A stretch of DNA of 64,000 nt from CAWKMN01 sp963850765 (GTDB taxonomy: Bacteria > Chloroflexota > Anaerolineae > Aggregatilineales > Aggregatilineaceae), in assembly GCA_963850765.1 (NCBI GenBank), contig CAWKMN010000003.1, positions 1,364,001 through 1,428,000 on the forward strand. Direction: 5' to 3'. Below, in pieces: positions 44,901 through 54,001 of the stretch. The position numbers were made by a program, and so were the translations under genes. The notes beneath the pieces were generated by a model, which saw only the letters and a list, made by a program, of their open reading frames with translations, was not told the origin of the DNA and did not search any database. Each line of letters begins with the position of its first letter. Position 1 is the stretch's first letter.

Positions 44901-46725
44901 ATGGGCTTCATCATGGATGGCCTCGACGCCGAAGACTACGATCGCGAATACAGCGACCGTGTCCTGGTGCGGCGTATCGCCAGTTACTTTCGCCCGCAGT
45001 TGCCGCGCATGGCGGTCGTGTCGCTGATGATCCTGCTCAGCACGCTGGCGAACACCGGCCTGCCGATCTATGTCTCGCGCAGCATCGACCGCCTGCAAGA
45101 GGACGCCTCGACCAATACGATCCTGACCATCGCCGCGATCACCGGGTTATTGGGCTGCCTGGCCTGGGCGTTTAACGCCGTGCGGCAGGAGATCTCGGCG
45201 CGGGCGGTGGGGAACGTGGTGCTGCATATCCGCGAAGATGCGTTTGACGCCGTGCTCAAGCGCGACCTGTCGTTTTACGACACCTATTCGTCCGGCAAAA
45301 TCGTCAGCCGTGTGACTTCCGACTCGCAGGCGTTTTCGCAGGTCGTCACGCTGACGATGGACCTGCTCAGCCAGACGTTGTTTGTCTTTGTGCTGATGGG
45401 CTACCTGCTCAGTGTCAATGTCCGGCTGGCGCTGATGGTGATGGCGATTGCCCCGGTGATCGTGTTGATCGCGCTGGCCTTCCGCAAGATCGCGCGGGAT
45501 GCCGTGACGCAGTCGCGGCGCGTCGGGGCGGAGGTCAGCTCGCACATCCAGGAGTCGATCAGCGGGATCGGCGTGGCGAAAACCTTCCGGCAGGAACACG
45601 CTATCTACGGCGAGTTTCAGGATGTCAACGCGCAGTCGTACCGTATCAACCTGCGGACCGGCTATATCTTCAACAGCATCTTCCCGATTCTCAGCCTCGT
45701 CGCAGGGCTGGGCACGGCGGCGATCGTCTATTTCGGCGGTGAAACGGCGCGCAACGGCGACCTGAGCGCTGGCGACTGGTTCCTGTTCATTCAGGGGCTG
45801 GCGATGTTCTGGTTCCCGCTGACGAGCATCGCCTCGTTCTGGAGCCAGTTCCAGCTTGGGCTGGCGGCCGGCGAGCGTGTCTTCGCCCTGATCGACGCCG
45901 ATCCCAAAGTGGTCCAGATCGGCAGTGAGCCGGTCGAGATCCTGTTGGGAGAGATCGCCTTCGACAAACTCTGCTTTGAGTACAAAGAGAATGAGCCGGT
46001 GCTGCGTGACTTTTCGCTCACCATCCGCGCCGGGGAAACTCTGGCGCTGGTCGGCCATACCGGGTCCGGCAAATCGAGCATCGCCAAGCTGATCGCGCGC
46101 TTCTACGAGTTCCAGGACGGGCAGATCCGGGTCGATGGGCGCGATATTCGCACGCTGGACCTGGAAAGCTACCGCTCCAACCTGGGTATTGTCACGCAGA
46201 CGCCGTTTCTGTTTGACGGCACGGTCGCCGACAATATCCGCTACGGCTGTCACGACGCCAGCGACGAGGACGTGTTGAGCGTGGCCCGGCAGGTCGGCGG
46301 CGGCGACTGGCTCGACAGCCTGCCCGAAGGGTCTGCAGACGGAGGTGGGTGAGCGCGGCCATAACCTCTCGATGGGACAGCGGCAGCTGGTCGCGCTGGC
46401 GCGGGTGCTGCTGCAAGACCCGTCGATCTTCATCCTGGACGAAGCCACGGCCAGCGTCGATCCGCTGACCGAAACACTGATCCAGGAAGGGCTGGACGAG
46501 GTCATGAAGCGCCGCACGTCGATCGTCATCGCGCACCGGCTGTCGACCATTCGCAACGCCGACCGGATCATTGTGCTGCGCGAGGGCGAGATCATCGAAG
46601 AAGGCAATCACGCCACGCTGCTTCAGCAGGGTGGGTACTATGCCGAGCTGTATAACACCTACTTCCGGCACCAGAGTCTTGAATATATCGAGCACTCGCG
46701 GGAGTTGTTCACCAGCGCGGCCTAG
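44901..46725 (+). CDS. ABC exporter half-transporter, catalytic partner (subunit B), one frameshift
   Basis: The ~607-residue protein has a six-helix membrane domain and a nucleotide-binding domain. Walker A is GHTGSGKSS, Q loop IVTQTPFLF, signature LSMGQRQL (Gly to Met), Walker B IFILDEATASVD with intact Glu and H loop IVIAHRLSTI. The frame shifts at about 46329: reading GGT for GGGT joins LPEGLQTEVGERGHNLSMG. It begins 46 bases after subunit A. The complementary changes (Asn for Glu in A, Met in the signature of B) put both defects in the same composite site. A TAGGGGCG-family repeat follows the stop. Confidence 0.9.
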
Positions 46726-46748
46726 GTGTAAGCCCGCGTTGGTTTGGG

Positions 46749-46796
46749 TAGGGGCGGGTTAACAAACCCGCCCTGGGCGACCCGCCGGGCCGCCCC
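46749..46796. repeat. TAGGGGCG-family palindromic repeat
   Basis: GTAGGGGCGGGTTAACAAAC continues as CCGCCCTGGGCGACCCGCCG and ends in GGCCGCCCC. It has the same two-core layout as the copy at 26494-26545, downstream of the ABC exporter operon, and could act as a terminator-like hairpin. Confidence 0.7.
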
Positions 46797-46878
46797 AACA
46801 TGACAACTAGCTGCTCCGGTTCTACACAAAGGTGAGTAAGCAGCCCGTGTACGAGAAGAGCAATCCGAGGAGAACCCA

Positions 46879-47533
46879 ATGCCACACAACCAACCCGACG
46901 GCTACCTCGCTGTTCCCCCCACGGGTAACGGCAATGGGGTGCTGGTCCTCCACGCCTGGTGGGGACTGAACGACACCATGAAGGCTTTTTGCAACCGACT
47001 GGCCGAATCCGGTTTTGTCGTTTTCGCCCCGGACCTCTATCATGGCAAAGTCACCGACCAGATTGCCGAAGCCGAAACGCTTGGCGCTGCCCTGGATACC
47101 AACGTCGACCAGGCCAGGGCCGAGATCGCGGATGCTGTCACGTTTCTCAAGGAACGCGCTGGAGCGTCTGATTCCGGCCTTGCGGTGATTGGTTTCTCGC
47201 TGGGCGCCTATTATGCGCTGGATCTCTCGGTTAATGATCCCGAAAACATCCGATCGGTGGTCCTCTTTTACGGTACGGGTCCTGCCGACTTCAGCCGATC
47301 GAAAGCCGCCTATCTCGGTCACTTTGCCGAGAACGATGAGTTTGAGCCGCTATCCGGCGTCGATGCCCTGGAGGAAACCTATAAGGCAGGCGGGCCGCCC
47401 GGTGACGTTCTATCGTTATCCTGGCGCGGGACACTGGTTCTTTGAACCGGATCGCCCGCAGGCCTACAACCCGGCCGCAGCGACCCTGGCATGGGATCGA
47501 ACCCTGGCCTTTCTGAGGCAGCCGTTCGCTTAG
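46879..47533 (+). CDS. Dienelactone hydrolase-like alpha/beta hydrolase, one frameshift
   Basis: The ~217-residue hydrolase has the dienelactone hydrolase layout: GVLVLHAWWGLN near the oxyanion region, the nucleophile elbow IGFSLGAYYALD, acid D153 in FAENDEFEPL and His in YPGAGHWFFEPDR. The nucleophile is S107 where classical dienelactone hydrolases have Cys, so general esterase activity is more likely than dienelactone cleavage. The frame breaks at about 47395 (an extra G in GGCGGGCC); the joined sequence reads ETYKAGGRPVTFYRYPGAGH. The start ATG 46879 follows GAGGAGAACCC. It is a single-gene unit. Confidence 0.86.
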
Positions 47534-47774
47534 TATCTCTGCGTAAATTGATTTCAGGCGCGAAAAAAGCGCGCATCTCATACAGGGTAGGAGTACTACT
47601 CACCTATCTGAAACGGGATGCACCATGAGTAAGAACTCCACCCAAAAACCAAAAAGTGTCGATTCGTTTCGTGTATAGCGTCCATTGTGGTCGAGAATTG
47701 GCAGGCTTTGGTACACGCTCACATTTTGATAGACATGGCAATTCTTGGGTAGATACTTAGCCTGACTTCATTGC

Positions 47775-48548
47775 TCACAGACATGTTAGCAGTGCCTGTT
47801 TCAGCGTGCAGGCATCCTGAAACCGATCCTCGACCCTATACGCGACAGCGCGCATAACGACCGCCTCTAACCCTGTCGATATTGCGGGGTTGACCGAGCG
47901 TGCCGGCGCGAACGCGAATGTGCATTTCCCGCGTGGATCCAGGCGCGTCAGCACATAATGCAGCGTTGCGCCTAATCCATACACATCGCTGGCCGGAAGT
48001 GCGATCCCTTCGTACTGCTCTGGTGCGGCAAAACCCGCTGTCCCGAGACGGTCGGCACCCTCTAGTCGTCCGTTTAGAGGGAGTGGACGGGCCAAGTTGA
48101 AATCAACCAGCCACGCTTTCCCCTGTGGGTTCACCATGATGTGAGAAGCTTTCAGATCGCGAAACACAATGGGGTGTATCGAGTGCTGATGGAGATAAGA
48201 TAGCGCGTCACATACCTGCACAGCCCAGTGGATCACCTCGTGTGCAGCTAAATTACCTTGGTGAGCCGACAATAGAGTTTCCAGATCGTGCCCTTCGATT
48301 AGCTCAAACACTATGGTGCATTGCCTGCTGGCAATGAAGTCATGAAATGCCGGGATATTAGGGTGGTTGAGCCGCGCCAGAAGACGCGCCTCGTTCACGA
48401 AATGTTGCCGGGCATTGGTCACTGTGGAGTCTCGGCGTAGCATTTTGAGTGCGACCATGCGTCCTGTTTCTCGGTCGAGGGCGCGATATACCTTCCCGAT
48501 GCAGCCCTCCCCAATCATAGCTATCACCTGATAACGATCCAGACCCAT
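47775..48548 (-). CDS. Serine/threonine protein kinase (kinase domain only)
   Basis: The 257-residue Hanks-type kinase has the Gly loop IGEGCIGKVY, Lys in VALKML, the Glu of helix C in NEARLLARL and a catalytic loop FRDLKASHIMVN (Phe replaces the usual His). The metal-binding block is VDFNLARP (DFN for DFG) and the APE block is AAPEQYEG. Its DxxxxG segment is ASDVYGLGATLHYVL. Unlike many bacterial kinases it has no membrane helix or extracellular sensor, so it works in the cytoplasm with an unknown signal and substrate. ATG 48548 is chosen because AAGGAG lies ahead of it at good spacing and it starts right before the kinase fold; the longer frame adds non-homologous residues. Confidence 0.88.
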   Translation of the reverse strand: MGLDRYQVIAMIGEGCIGKVYRALDRETGRMVALKMLRRDSTVTNARQHFVNEARLLARLNHPNIPAFHDFIASRQCTIVFELIEGHDLETLLSAHQGNLAAHEVIHWAVQVCDALSYLHQHSIHPIVFRDLKASHIMVNPQGKAWLVDFNLARPLPLNGRLEGADRLGTAGFAAPEQYEGIALPASDVYGLGATLHYVLTRLDPRGKCTFAFAPARSVNPAISTGLEAVVMRAVAYRVEDRFQDACTLKQALLTCL

Positions 48549-48811
48549 TGGCCGCTCCTTATGGGTCACGCCCACTTGTGTTTTTGAAATAGAGAGCGGG
48601 AAAGGCATACATGCCATTTTATCCTGTGTGTGGTCCTGATCTCTGTGCCTAAGTCTACACTCATCTATGAAAATCAGTGTTCTGGCTCCCCTAAGCCAGG
48701 CCGATACAATTTGACCTGTTCCCACAACACCATACCAATTGCCAAATACAGCACAGCGCGGTAGGATCCCGCCCGCGTTGTATTGTGACGGGGGGATTGA
48801 GGACTACTGTT

Positions 48812-50053
48812 ATGATCCATGATTTTTGGACCAGACGTGCCCCCATGCTGGTCGCCACGGGGGTGGTGACGGCCCTGATCGCACTGATCGCCGTGTCTGC
48901 CCTGGCGCTGATCCTGCTGTGGCCGGGTGACAACGAAGTCGCTCCCCGCCCCGCGCCAAGCTACACGCCCGTGACCACGCCGCTCGGTATCGCCGCCATC
49001 GAACAGGCATCCCCAACTCCGGCTCCTTCCCCCACCCTCATGCCGCAGCCGACGCTCCCGCCGCTGGACTGGATCCACCCCACCGCCGCCGCCCAGGAGA
49101 TCGCCGCCGCGCTGACCGACGGCGAAGACGGCAATTCGCCCGCTAATGTCATCCAGCGCGAGACGAACGCGCTCACGATTCTGCCGCTGCGCGCGCGCAG
49201 CACCGTGATGACCTACAACGTCCGGTCGGGCGATACACTGCGCTCCATTGCCGAGAAGTTTGGTGTCGAGCAGAACACGATCATCTGGTCGAACGACCGT
49301 TTTTATGTCAACGCCATGCGCGTCGGCCTGGAATTGACCATCCTGCCGGTGAACGGCGTGTACCATCAGGTCCAGGAGCCGCAGACCATCGCAGAGATCG
49401 CGCAGAGTTACGACGTTGATCCCTATGACATTATCGACTCCGAATACAATAACCTGTTCGGGGCCGCCCCACAGGCGGTTCTGCCAGAAGGGATGAAGGT
49501 CATCGTGCCCGGTGGTAAAGGTTCGACCGAGCCGATCTATTGGGATCCCGGCATTGTGATGAAAACCGATATCGCCACCGATGGCAGCAACCCGATCGGC
49601 GCGGGCATCCGCACGGGCGGCGAAACCGCCGCGTTTGCCATCGGCGATCCGGGATCGTGCGGGGAGCAGCAGGTATCCGGCGGATCGCCGCCCACCGGAT
49701 CGCCCATCTGGGACAAGTACACAATCACGCAGAACTACACCTGGAACCACGGCGGGATCGATCTGGCCGCGCCGCCCGGCACGCGCGTCTATTCGGCGGG
49801 CAGCGGCACGGTGATCTTTAACGGCTTAAGCACGTGGGGCTATGGCTACACGGTGGTGATCGCGCATGGCAGTACGCTGACGATCTACGGCCATCTCAAC
49901 GGCGCGTTCGTCGGCTGCGGGCAGATCGTCTCAGCGGGGCAGAATATCGCCGTGACGGGCAATTCCGGGCGATCGAGCGGCCCGCATCTGCACTTCGAGA
50001 TCCGTGGACCGGGCGGCGTGCCCGTCAACCCGTGGGACTACCAGAGCTTCTGA
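48812..50053 (+). CDS. M23-family peptidase with LysM domains
   Basis: This 413-residue membrane-anchored wall protein has an N-terminal helix (MLVATGVVTALIALIAVSAL), a long Thr/Pro linker (SPTPAPSPTLMPQPTLPP), a LysM domain (YNVRSGDTLRSIAEKFGVEQ) and a second, weaker LysM-like repeat (YHQVQEPQTIAEIAQSY). A C-terminal LytM/M23 domain follows. Its metal ligands are in NHGGIDLAAPPGT and in PHLHFEIRG (HxH), with a His in VVIAHGS. It would cut peptidoglycan stem or cross peptides, or act as a division regulator. An internal Gly/Ser-rich segment has two Cys. The start ATG 48812 has GAGGA ahead of it; GTG 48785 is an alternative. Confidence 0.92.
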   Translation: MIHDFWTRRAPMLVATGVVTALIALIAVSALALILLWPGDNEVAPRPAPSYTPVTTPLGIAAIEQASPTPAPSPTLMPQPTLPPLDWIHPTAAAQEIAAALTDGEDGNSPANVIQRETNALTILPLRARSTVMTYNVRSGDTLRSIAEKFGVEQNTIIWSNDRFYVNAMRVGLELTILPVNGVYHQVQEPQTIAEIAQSYDVDPYDIIDSEYNNLFGAAPQAVLPEGMKVIVPGGKGSTEPIYWDPGIVMKTDIATDGSNPIGAGIRTGGETAAFAIGDPGSCGEQQVSGGSPPTGSPIWDKYTITQNYTWNHGGIDLAAPPGTRVYSAGSGTVIFNGLSTWGYGYTVVIAHGSTLTIYGHLNGAFVGCGQIVSAGQNIAVTGNSGRSSGPHLHFEIRGPGGVPVNPWDYQSF

Positions 50054-50061
50054 TCTTCATT

Positions 50062-50163
50062 GGCCTCACCCCCGGCCCCTTTCCATTCAAAATGGAGAGG
50101 GGCGCAAACGCGAGCGTCCCCCTCTCTAGCTTGGCTGGAGAGGGGGATTGAGGGGGTGAGGCC
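50062..50163. repeat. GGCCTCACCCCC-family palindromic element
   Basis: Ends GGCCTCACCCCC (50062-50073) and GGGGGTGAGGCC (50152-50163) are perfect inverted repeats. The inside has CCCTTTCCATTCAAAATGGA with AGGGGC and a second hairpin CCCCCTCTCT...GGAGAGGGGG. It lies between convergent genes and could act as a bidirectional terminator-like structure. Relatives are at 26355, 53789 and inside the gene at 60547. Confidence 0.75.
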
Positions 50164-50170
50164 GATGGTT

Positions 50171-52399
50171 CTATTCTTCCGCCACAACCTCGTAAGCGGT
50201 GCCATCCCAGACGAACAGGACATGCTCGCCCAGCGCCAGGAATTCACCAACTGCCGGATCGAGATCGAGCAGGGCGAAGTACTCGTCGCTCAGGAACACC
50301 ACGCGCGTTGGCGTCATGCTGTCCGCGTTATAGAGCGTGTCGATCCATGCGCCATCCCGCCAGACAAATGTCCGATCCCCGGCATACTGGACCGCCTGGC
50401 CTTCGGGCGAATACGAGTCGGCGTCGCCGGCATAACCTCCCTCACCACCCACCGCAGGACCACCTGCGCCATCTTTGCCTTCACGGAACTGAACTGACGG
50501 CGCGGCGGGTGCTTCCATCGGCGCATTCGCGGCAGACAGATCCGCGGCGGACTCGGCGGCATCCACCGCCACCGCACCCGAAGCCTCGCTGAAGGTATTG
50601 GTCGCTTCCTGCTCGACCATCGACTGCGCTTCCTCGCGCCCGGTTTGCGAGAAGATGTCATCTTCCGTGATCAGGAACGACGTGTACGGCGTGATGATGC
50701 CATAGCGGATGCTCAGCCGCACGATGCTGTCCACCAGTTCGGGATTCTCCCCGTACAGCCGGATCGTATTCAGCAGCGCGCCGATCTTGCGCGTCGCCCA
50801 CAGGCGCGGGATAAAGACCTCACCGCCGGCGTTGTCGCGGAAATCCCCTTCGTAGGTGAACGTCTTGACCTCGCCTTCCAGCTCGCCGCTCAACTGAATG
50901 GATGTGCCGCCGCCGTCACGATAGCGACCGACGACGATCAACTGCGTGCCCACGAACAGATCGGGCAGCGGCGCAGCCGGGTACATATCCTCAACCATCC
51001 TGTCCCCGAAGGTAAGCGAGATATTGGTCAGAACCGGCGCGCTGATCTTGTTATAGAGGCTGCTGACCTCTTCATCAATGCGCTCGCCGGGCCGGACATA
51101 AGTTCCTGCACCGCGGAACAACTGGTAAAGCTGGTCCAGCAGGAAGGTATCGACATCATCGCCCACCCCAAAGGTGAAAATGCGCATATTCGGCGGCGCG
51201 GCGGCCTGGACATTTTCCAGAATCGCCCCCGTGTTGATCTCGCCCTCGGTCGCCAGTCCATCCGTCAGGAACAGCACGACGGTGGATCGTTCGCGGTCGG
51301 CCATGCGCATGGCTTCCTTGAGCGCGCCATCAATATCGGTGCCGCCCAGGGCTTCCAAACCACCAACCCAGTCTTTCGCCTCGCCGGCTTCGGACACAGG
51401 CTGAAGCTCATTGGCAAAAATGCGATAGCCCGTGCTGAAGACGACAACGTTAAAGCGGTCGCGACTGTTCAGGCTGTCCAGCACAAATTTGACGGCAGCG
51501 CGGGCCTGATCCCATTTGTCGCCGTACATCGAGCCGGACTGATCCAGCACGATGATCACGTCCTTCGGGATCACGCGGTCTTCACTGACGGTCACGGGCG
51601 GCGTGATCATCAGCGTGAAAAAGCCGTCTTCGTTCGCGCTCTCGCGGTAGGTCAGCAGGTTCACATTGATCTCGTCGCTCGCCAGCCCATAATACAGGCT
51701 GAAATCGGTGTCCGGGCGGACAAAGGTCGCCTCATAACCGGCGCTGAACGCCTTGTCGCCCTCGCGCGAGATGGCGATCGGATGGGTGGGCGAATAGATC
51801 GAGCTGATCGCGTCGTTGGACGTGACCTTGACGTTGATGCCGATTTGCTCCACGGGCTGGCGCGTGAACTGGTCCGTGCGGAGGGGATATTCGTAACGCA
51901 CGAGGCCGTTTTCCACCGGGAGAAGCTGGCCGTACTCGATTTCGATCTTCACCTGTGAGTGCGGCTGGATGGGGAACACACTCGCCTGGATCGCGCCCGC
52001 GCCCACGTATTCGAGCAGGGCGGGATCGCGCATCTGGCGCACGATCTCGTCGTAAATGCTGCGCGCCTGCTCCGCATCGAGGATCTGCGCCTGGATCGGC
52101 TGCCCATCCACCCACATGACCAGATCCGCCACTGCCGCGCCTACCGGCAGCGGAAAGACATAGGTACCCTCGGCCATGGTCTCGCTGCGGTTGGCGAAGA
52201 CCTGCTCGATGCGCGTGGTGGCTACCTGATTGTTGATCTCGACGCTGACACGGTGCAGTTCGAGCACGACCCCAAAATCGCTGAAGAACGGCAGCGCGGA
52301 TGGAGCAGACGAAGGCGGTGCCTCATCGTGCGCCAGGGCCGGGCTGATTCCTAATGCCAGCAGCGCCAGCAGGAGTATAACGGTTAGCGTGCGTCTCAT
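50171..52399 (-). CDS. Exported VIT and von Willebrand factor A domain protein
   Basis: This 742-residue protein has a signal peptide (MRRTLTVILLLALLALGISP, cleavage near ALAH) and a VIT (inter-alpha-trypsin) domain at about 35-165 (VSVEINNQVATTRIEQVFAN, GTYVFPLPVGAAV). A vWA domain follows at about 270-450 with MIDAS motif VLDQSGSMYG, a Thr in GGTDIDGAL and FLTDGLATEG. The C-terminal part is Ala/Gly-rich and ends in a conserved beta segment (RTFVWRDGAWIDT). VIT-vWA proteins bind metal-dependent partners at the cell surface; the partner is unknown here. The start ATG 52399 has GGAGGAAAAA directly upstream. It is divergent from the M28-like gene. Confidence 0.9.
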   Translation of the reverse strand: MRRTLTVILLLALLALGISPALAHDEAPPSSAPSALPFFSDFGVVLELHRVSVEINNQVATTRIEQVFANRSETMAEGTYVFPLPVGAAVADLVMWVDGQPIQAQILDAEQARSIYDEIVRQMRDPALLEYVGAGAIQASVFPIQPHSQVKIEIEYGQLLPVENGLVRYEYPLRTDQFTRQPVEQIGINVKVTSNDAISSIYSPTHPIAISREGDKAFSAGYEATFVRPDTDFSLYYGLASDEINVNLLTYRESANEDGFFTLMITPPVTVSEDRVIPKDVIIVLDQSGSMYGDKWDQARAAVKFVLDSLNSRDRFNVVVFSTGYRIFANELQPVSEAGEAKDWVGGLEALGGTDIDGALKEAMRMADRERSTVVLFLTDGLATEGEINTGAILENVQAAAPPNMRIFTFGVGDDVDTFLLDQLYQLFRGAGTYVRPGERIDEEVSSLYNKISAPVLTNISLTFGDRMVEDMYPAAPLPDLFVGTQLIVVGRYRDGGGTSIQLSGELEGEVKTFTYEGDFRDNAGGEVFIPRLWATRKIGALLNTIRLYGENPELVDSIVRLSIRYGIITPYTSFLITEDDIFSQTGREEAQSMVEQEATNTFSEASGAVAVDAAESAADLSAANAPMEAPAAPSVQFREGKDGAGGPAVGGEGGYAGDADSYSPEGQAVQYAGDRTFVWRDGAWIDTLYNADSMTPTRVVFLSDEYFALLDLDPAVGEFLALGEHVLFVWDGTAYEVVAEE

Positions 52400-52560
52400 T
52401 TTTTCCTCCAAAACATTCCCGTACAATTTCCGAATGAGTGGTTGTTACGGCTATGACGCCGCCAGTGCGCGAAAAGTTCCGGTGTGCCTTTTTCCGCCAA
52501 CTGAGGCATACTCAGCATAGCATATGGTGAAGGTCTTCAACCGATCGGGTAAGTCGAAAC

Positions 52561-53781
52561 ATGATCGATCCCAATGTTCCTGAAGAACTCGCGGCCAGCC
52601 GCCTGATAGAGTATGTGAAGCAGCTGAGCGTGGTGATCGGGCCGCGCCGCCCGACCAGCCGCGCCGAACGGCAGGCTGCCCGGTATATTCACGACACGGT
52701 TCACCACCTGAACAGCCGGTGGGAACTGGTCAACCAGCCCTTTCGCAGCATCAACGGTTTCCGCTACCGGCTGGCCCCGCTGGCAGTGCTGACCGGACTC
52801 AGCCTGCTGCTCGGGTTAGGCCGCAGCCGCACCTCTCGATTTTTCGGCGGCCTGCTCTCGATCGGGCTGAGCGTCATGTCGCGCGATGCGTTCCTGGCGC
52901 GTCCGGCGGTGTGGGAAGAATGGCTGCCGCGCGGCGAATCGGAAAATGTGATTGTGACGATCCCGCCGCGCCGGAAGAAGGTCAAGCGGCGTGTGGTCTT
53001 TGTTGCCCATCTCGACTCCGGCCAGCACCGCCTGACGACGGATCCGCGGGCGGTCAAGCATTTGCCGCTAACGCTCGGCAGTATCACGCTGCTGGCCCTG
53101 ACCGGCGGCGTGCTGACGCTGCTCTCCGGCAGGAACCGGCGCTGGCATACTCTACGCACCCTGCTGGCAGGGTCATCCTTTGGCGGCGCGGCGCTGTCCA
53201 TCGCGGACGAGATGGGACCGGACATTGCCGGCGCGAATGGCAATGCGTCCGGCGTAGCCGCGCTGCTCGGGTTGGCTCACGCGCTGAACAAACACCCGCT
53301 CGAATCGACCGAGGTCGTCTTGGCGTTTACCGGCAGCGCGACGGCGATTTCAACCGGGGCGGATATTTTCGCGGCATCAAGTCGTTCCGCCAGCGACGAT
53401 GCCCTGTGGGTCGTGGTCAACAGCGTGGGGACAGGCGAACTCTGCTGGGTGACGCGGCACGGCATCAGCCCTTACGCCTATTACCACCCGCATCCCGACG
53501 CCGAAAGCATCATGGAGCGGGTCGCGGATGCCCGCCCTGACCTGGGGCTGATGGGCAAGGCAATGGTCACGGTTGACGAGGTCTCGATCCTGCGCGAGCG
53601 CCACCTGCGCGCCGTCGCGCTGATGGGCTATGACCGCGTGACCGGGCTGATCCCCAACTGGCGGCAGAACAGCGACACCATCCACGCCATCGAGCCGGCC
53701 ACGCTCGAACGCGCCGCCAACGCCTGCTGGACCATCGTGCAGGTGATGGATCACGCCGTCTCCTGGCCGCCGGCGGAGTGA
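52561..53781 (+). CDS. M28-like membrane protein with degenerate active site
   Basis: The 406-residue protein is recognisable as M28 (aminopeptidase Y/S-like) by the N-terminal helix (RPTSRAERQAARYIHDTV), FVAHLDSGQ with H150, GANGNASGVAALLGLA and NSDTIHAIEP. Two helices (about 72-105) and another pair (about 168-190) make it membrane-embedded. Active M28 enzymes have GADDNASG and FTGSEEAG, giving a bridging Asp and the Glu pair. Here these are GANGNASG (224-231) and FTGSATAI (257-264), so both key acidic positions are lost while the flanking sequence is kept. It is probably a pseudoenzyme with a binding or structural role. Frame and length are intact, so this is not decay. Confidence 0.8.
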   Translation: MIDPNVPEELAASRLIEYVKQLSVVIGPRRPTSRAERQAARYIHDTVHHLNSRWELVNQPFRSINGFRYRLAPLAVLTGLSLLLGLGRSRTSRFFGGLLSIGLSVMSRDAFLARPAVWEEWLPRGESENVIVTIPPRRKKVKRRVVFVAHLDSGQHRLTTDPRAVKHLPLTLGSITLLALTGGVLTLLSGRNRRWHTLRTLLAGSSFGGAALSIADEMGPDIAGANGNASGVAALLGLAHALNKHPLESTEVVLAFTGSATAISTGADIFAASSRSASDDALWVVVNSVGTGELCWVTRHGISPYAYYHPHPDAESIMERVADARPDLGLMGKAMVTVDEVSILRERHLRAVALMGYDRVTGLIPNWRQNSDTIHAIEPATLERAANACWTIVQVMDHAVSWPPAE

Positions 53782-53788
53782 GATCGCT

Positions 53789-53984
53789 GGCCTCACCCCT
53801 AATGCAGTATTTGCTGAGCCAGATGGTCCCTGGCAATCCTCCCCGTAAACGGAGAGCGACCCGGCAGGTCCCTCCAGGGCGGGGATTAGTGGACCCGCCG
53901 GTCGGACGGGACAGGGGTAAACGCGACGGAGTATCCGGGCCTCATTCCAAACTGCATGAATGGAGAGGGGCCGGGGGTGAGGCC
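53789..53984. repeat. GGCCTCACCCC-family palindromic element, long copy
   Basis: Ends GGCCTCACCCC (53789-53799) and GGGGTGAGGCC (53974-53984) are inverted repeats. The interior is longer than in the 50062 copy and holds a TGGAGAGGGGCCGGGGG body. It fills the gap between two convergent genes. No coding sequence is seen. Confidence 0.7.
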
Positions 53985-54001
53985 GGTGAAGCACATACGC
54001 C

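Noticed and set aside
47534..47774. A short open frame of 18 codons (MSKNSTQKPKSVDSFRV) and a GCGCG hairpin between the hydrolase and kinase genes
   Set aside because: Too short, without homology or a clear ribosome-binding site; the hairpin has no T run.
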